From NCBI GenBank assembly GCA_020793555.1, contig DQIO01000181.1:1-6267 (forward strand): a DNA stretch of 6,267 bases, written 5' to 3'. The stretch is from Methanosarcinaceae archaeon (GTDB lineage: Archaea; Halobacteriota; Methanosarcinia; Methanosarcinales; Methanosarcinaceae). Shown here piece after piece: positions 5,837 through 6,267 of this stretch. Each line of letters opens with the position of its first letter. Within the stretch, counting starts at the first letter, position 1. Position numbers and translations under genes: made by a program. Under the pieces are notes generated by a model that was not told the DNA's origin, did not search any database, and saw only the letters and a program-made list of their open reading frames with translations.

Positions 5837-6267
5837 CTAAAAGCGTCTAATTGAGATTGATTTTATAGTCTCAATTATTTTGTCGATCTGCTCAACCGGA
5901 AGTTCCAAATTATGTTCCTTTTTGAAATCATATAAAAGGTCGTCAATTTCCTGAGCAATTCTGTTATGAATGTCAGTATTGTCATAGAAATCAACTTTAA
6001 CGTGTTTGTTAATAATTGATTTTACTTTTAAGGATAAATCTGCGATAGAGTTGTTAAGATCTTTTCCTGTATTGTCTTCATATACTAACTCTGTTATAAC
6101 CCCATAGAATGCCTGAGCGTGCGGATTATTCTTAATGCTTGAAGGGTATGCAATTCCGGAATCTCCTTTTCTGTAATCCGCTACAATTTCTTTCATTTTA
6201 TCCAGGTATTCCCCTTCAGATATTCTTGCTTCCCTGTATGCTTCAAGAACTTCGTATACTCTTTCAG
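5837..6267 (-). CDS. hsdR: Type I restriction enzyme R subunit, C-terminal part (partial)
   Basis: The last 142 residues of a type I restriction endonuclease motor subunit; the 5' part lies beyond the right edge, and the frame is open through 6267. The R subunit provides ATP-driven DNA translocation and cleavage in a complex with HsdM and HsdS. The helicase and nuclease domains are out of view; what is visible is the helical C-terminal domain that contacts the methyltransferase core. Family-like segments are EGEYLDKMKEIVADYRKG (about 17-34 of the visible part), HAQAFYGVITEL, the HNRIAQEIDDLLYDF helix and the closing LPVEQIDKIIETIK. An internal ATG at 6196 is not the true start, because the similarity continues upstream of it (ERVYEVLEAYREARIS). 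The metallopeptidase gene follows directly. Absence of hsdM and hsdS in view only means they would lie to the right or elsewhere. Confidence 0.88.
   Translation of the reverse strand, partial: ERVYEVLEAYREARISEGEYLDKMKEIVADYRKGDSGIAYPSSIKNNPHAQAFYGVITELVYEDNTGKDLNNSIADLSLKVKSIINKHVKVDFYDNTDIHNRIAQEIDDLLYDFKKEHNLELPVEQIDKIIETIKSISIRRF

Overview
The window looks like chromosomal DNA of a methanogenic or methanotrophic euryarchaeon, most likely near Methanosarcinales. This rests on an F420-dependent NADP reductase (NpdG/Fno type), a protein made only of the NrpR 2-oxoglutarate-sensing domain (as in the split NrpRI/NrpRII arrangement of Methanosarcina), TATA-like AT-rich boxes upstream of genes, and U-tract terminators. 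No species can be named from the sequence alone.

Layout from left to right: (1) 1-201 is a non-coding leader, followed by a plus-strand lipoate-protein ligase-like gene (202-999), visibly richer in G+C than the rest. (2) 1000-1366 is non-coding and holds a short GC-rich hairpin and a striking array of eight 7-bp GAAATTG repeats that runs into the start codon of the next gene. (3) 1367-2203 (+) is the NrpR-domain protein without its DNA-binding head. (4) Convergent to it are npdG (2253-2972, -) and glutamate dehydrogenase (3116-4363, -), separated from each other by a strong terminator hairpin. (5) 4364-5104 is a 741-base stretch without a convincing gene. It holds the gdhA ribosome binding site, two candidate TATA boxes, a 31-bp imperfect palindrome and a possible small plus-strand transcription unit. 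(6) 5105-6267 (-) is the tail of a type I restriction locus: the C-terminus of HsdR and, 3 bases after its stop, a YgjP/DUF45-type zinc metallopeptidase.

The central genes fit together as nitrogen and redox metabolism. The F420H2:NADP oxidoreductase can supply NADPH, glutamate dehydrogenase can use reduced nicotinamide to join ammonium and 2-oxoglutarate, and NrpR-family domains bind 2-oxoglutarate to control nitrogen genes. Each gene seems to have its own transcription signals, so this is a functional neighbourhood and not an operon. The right end is a defence module with much lower G+C.

I do not see a clear new biological system. The points most worth checking are the heptanucleotide array at the NrpR-like start, the palindrome in front of gdhA, and the unexplained 4.44-5.10 kb stretch.
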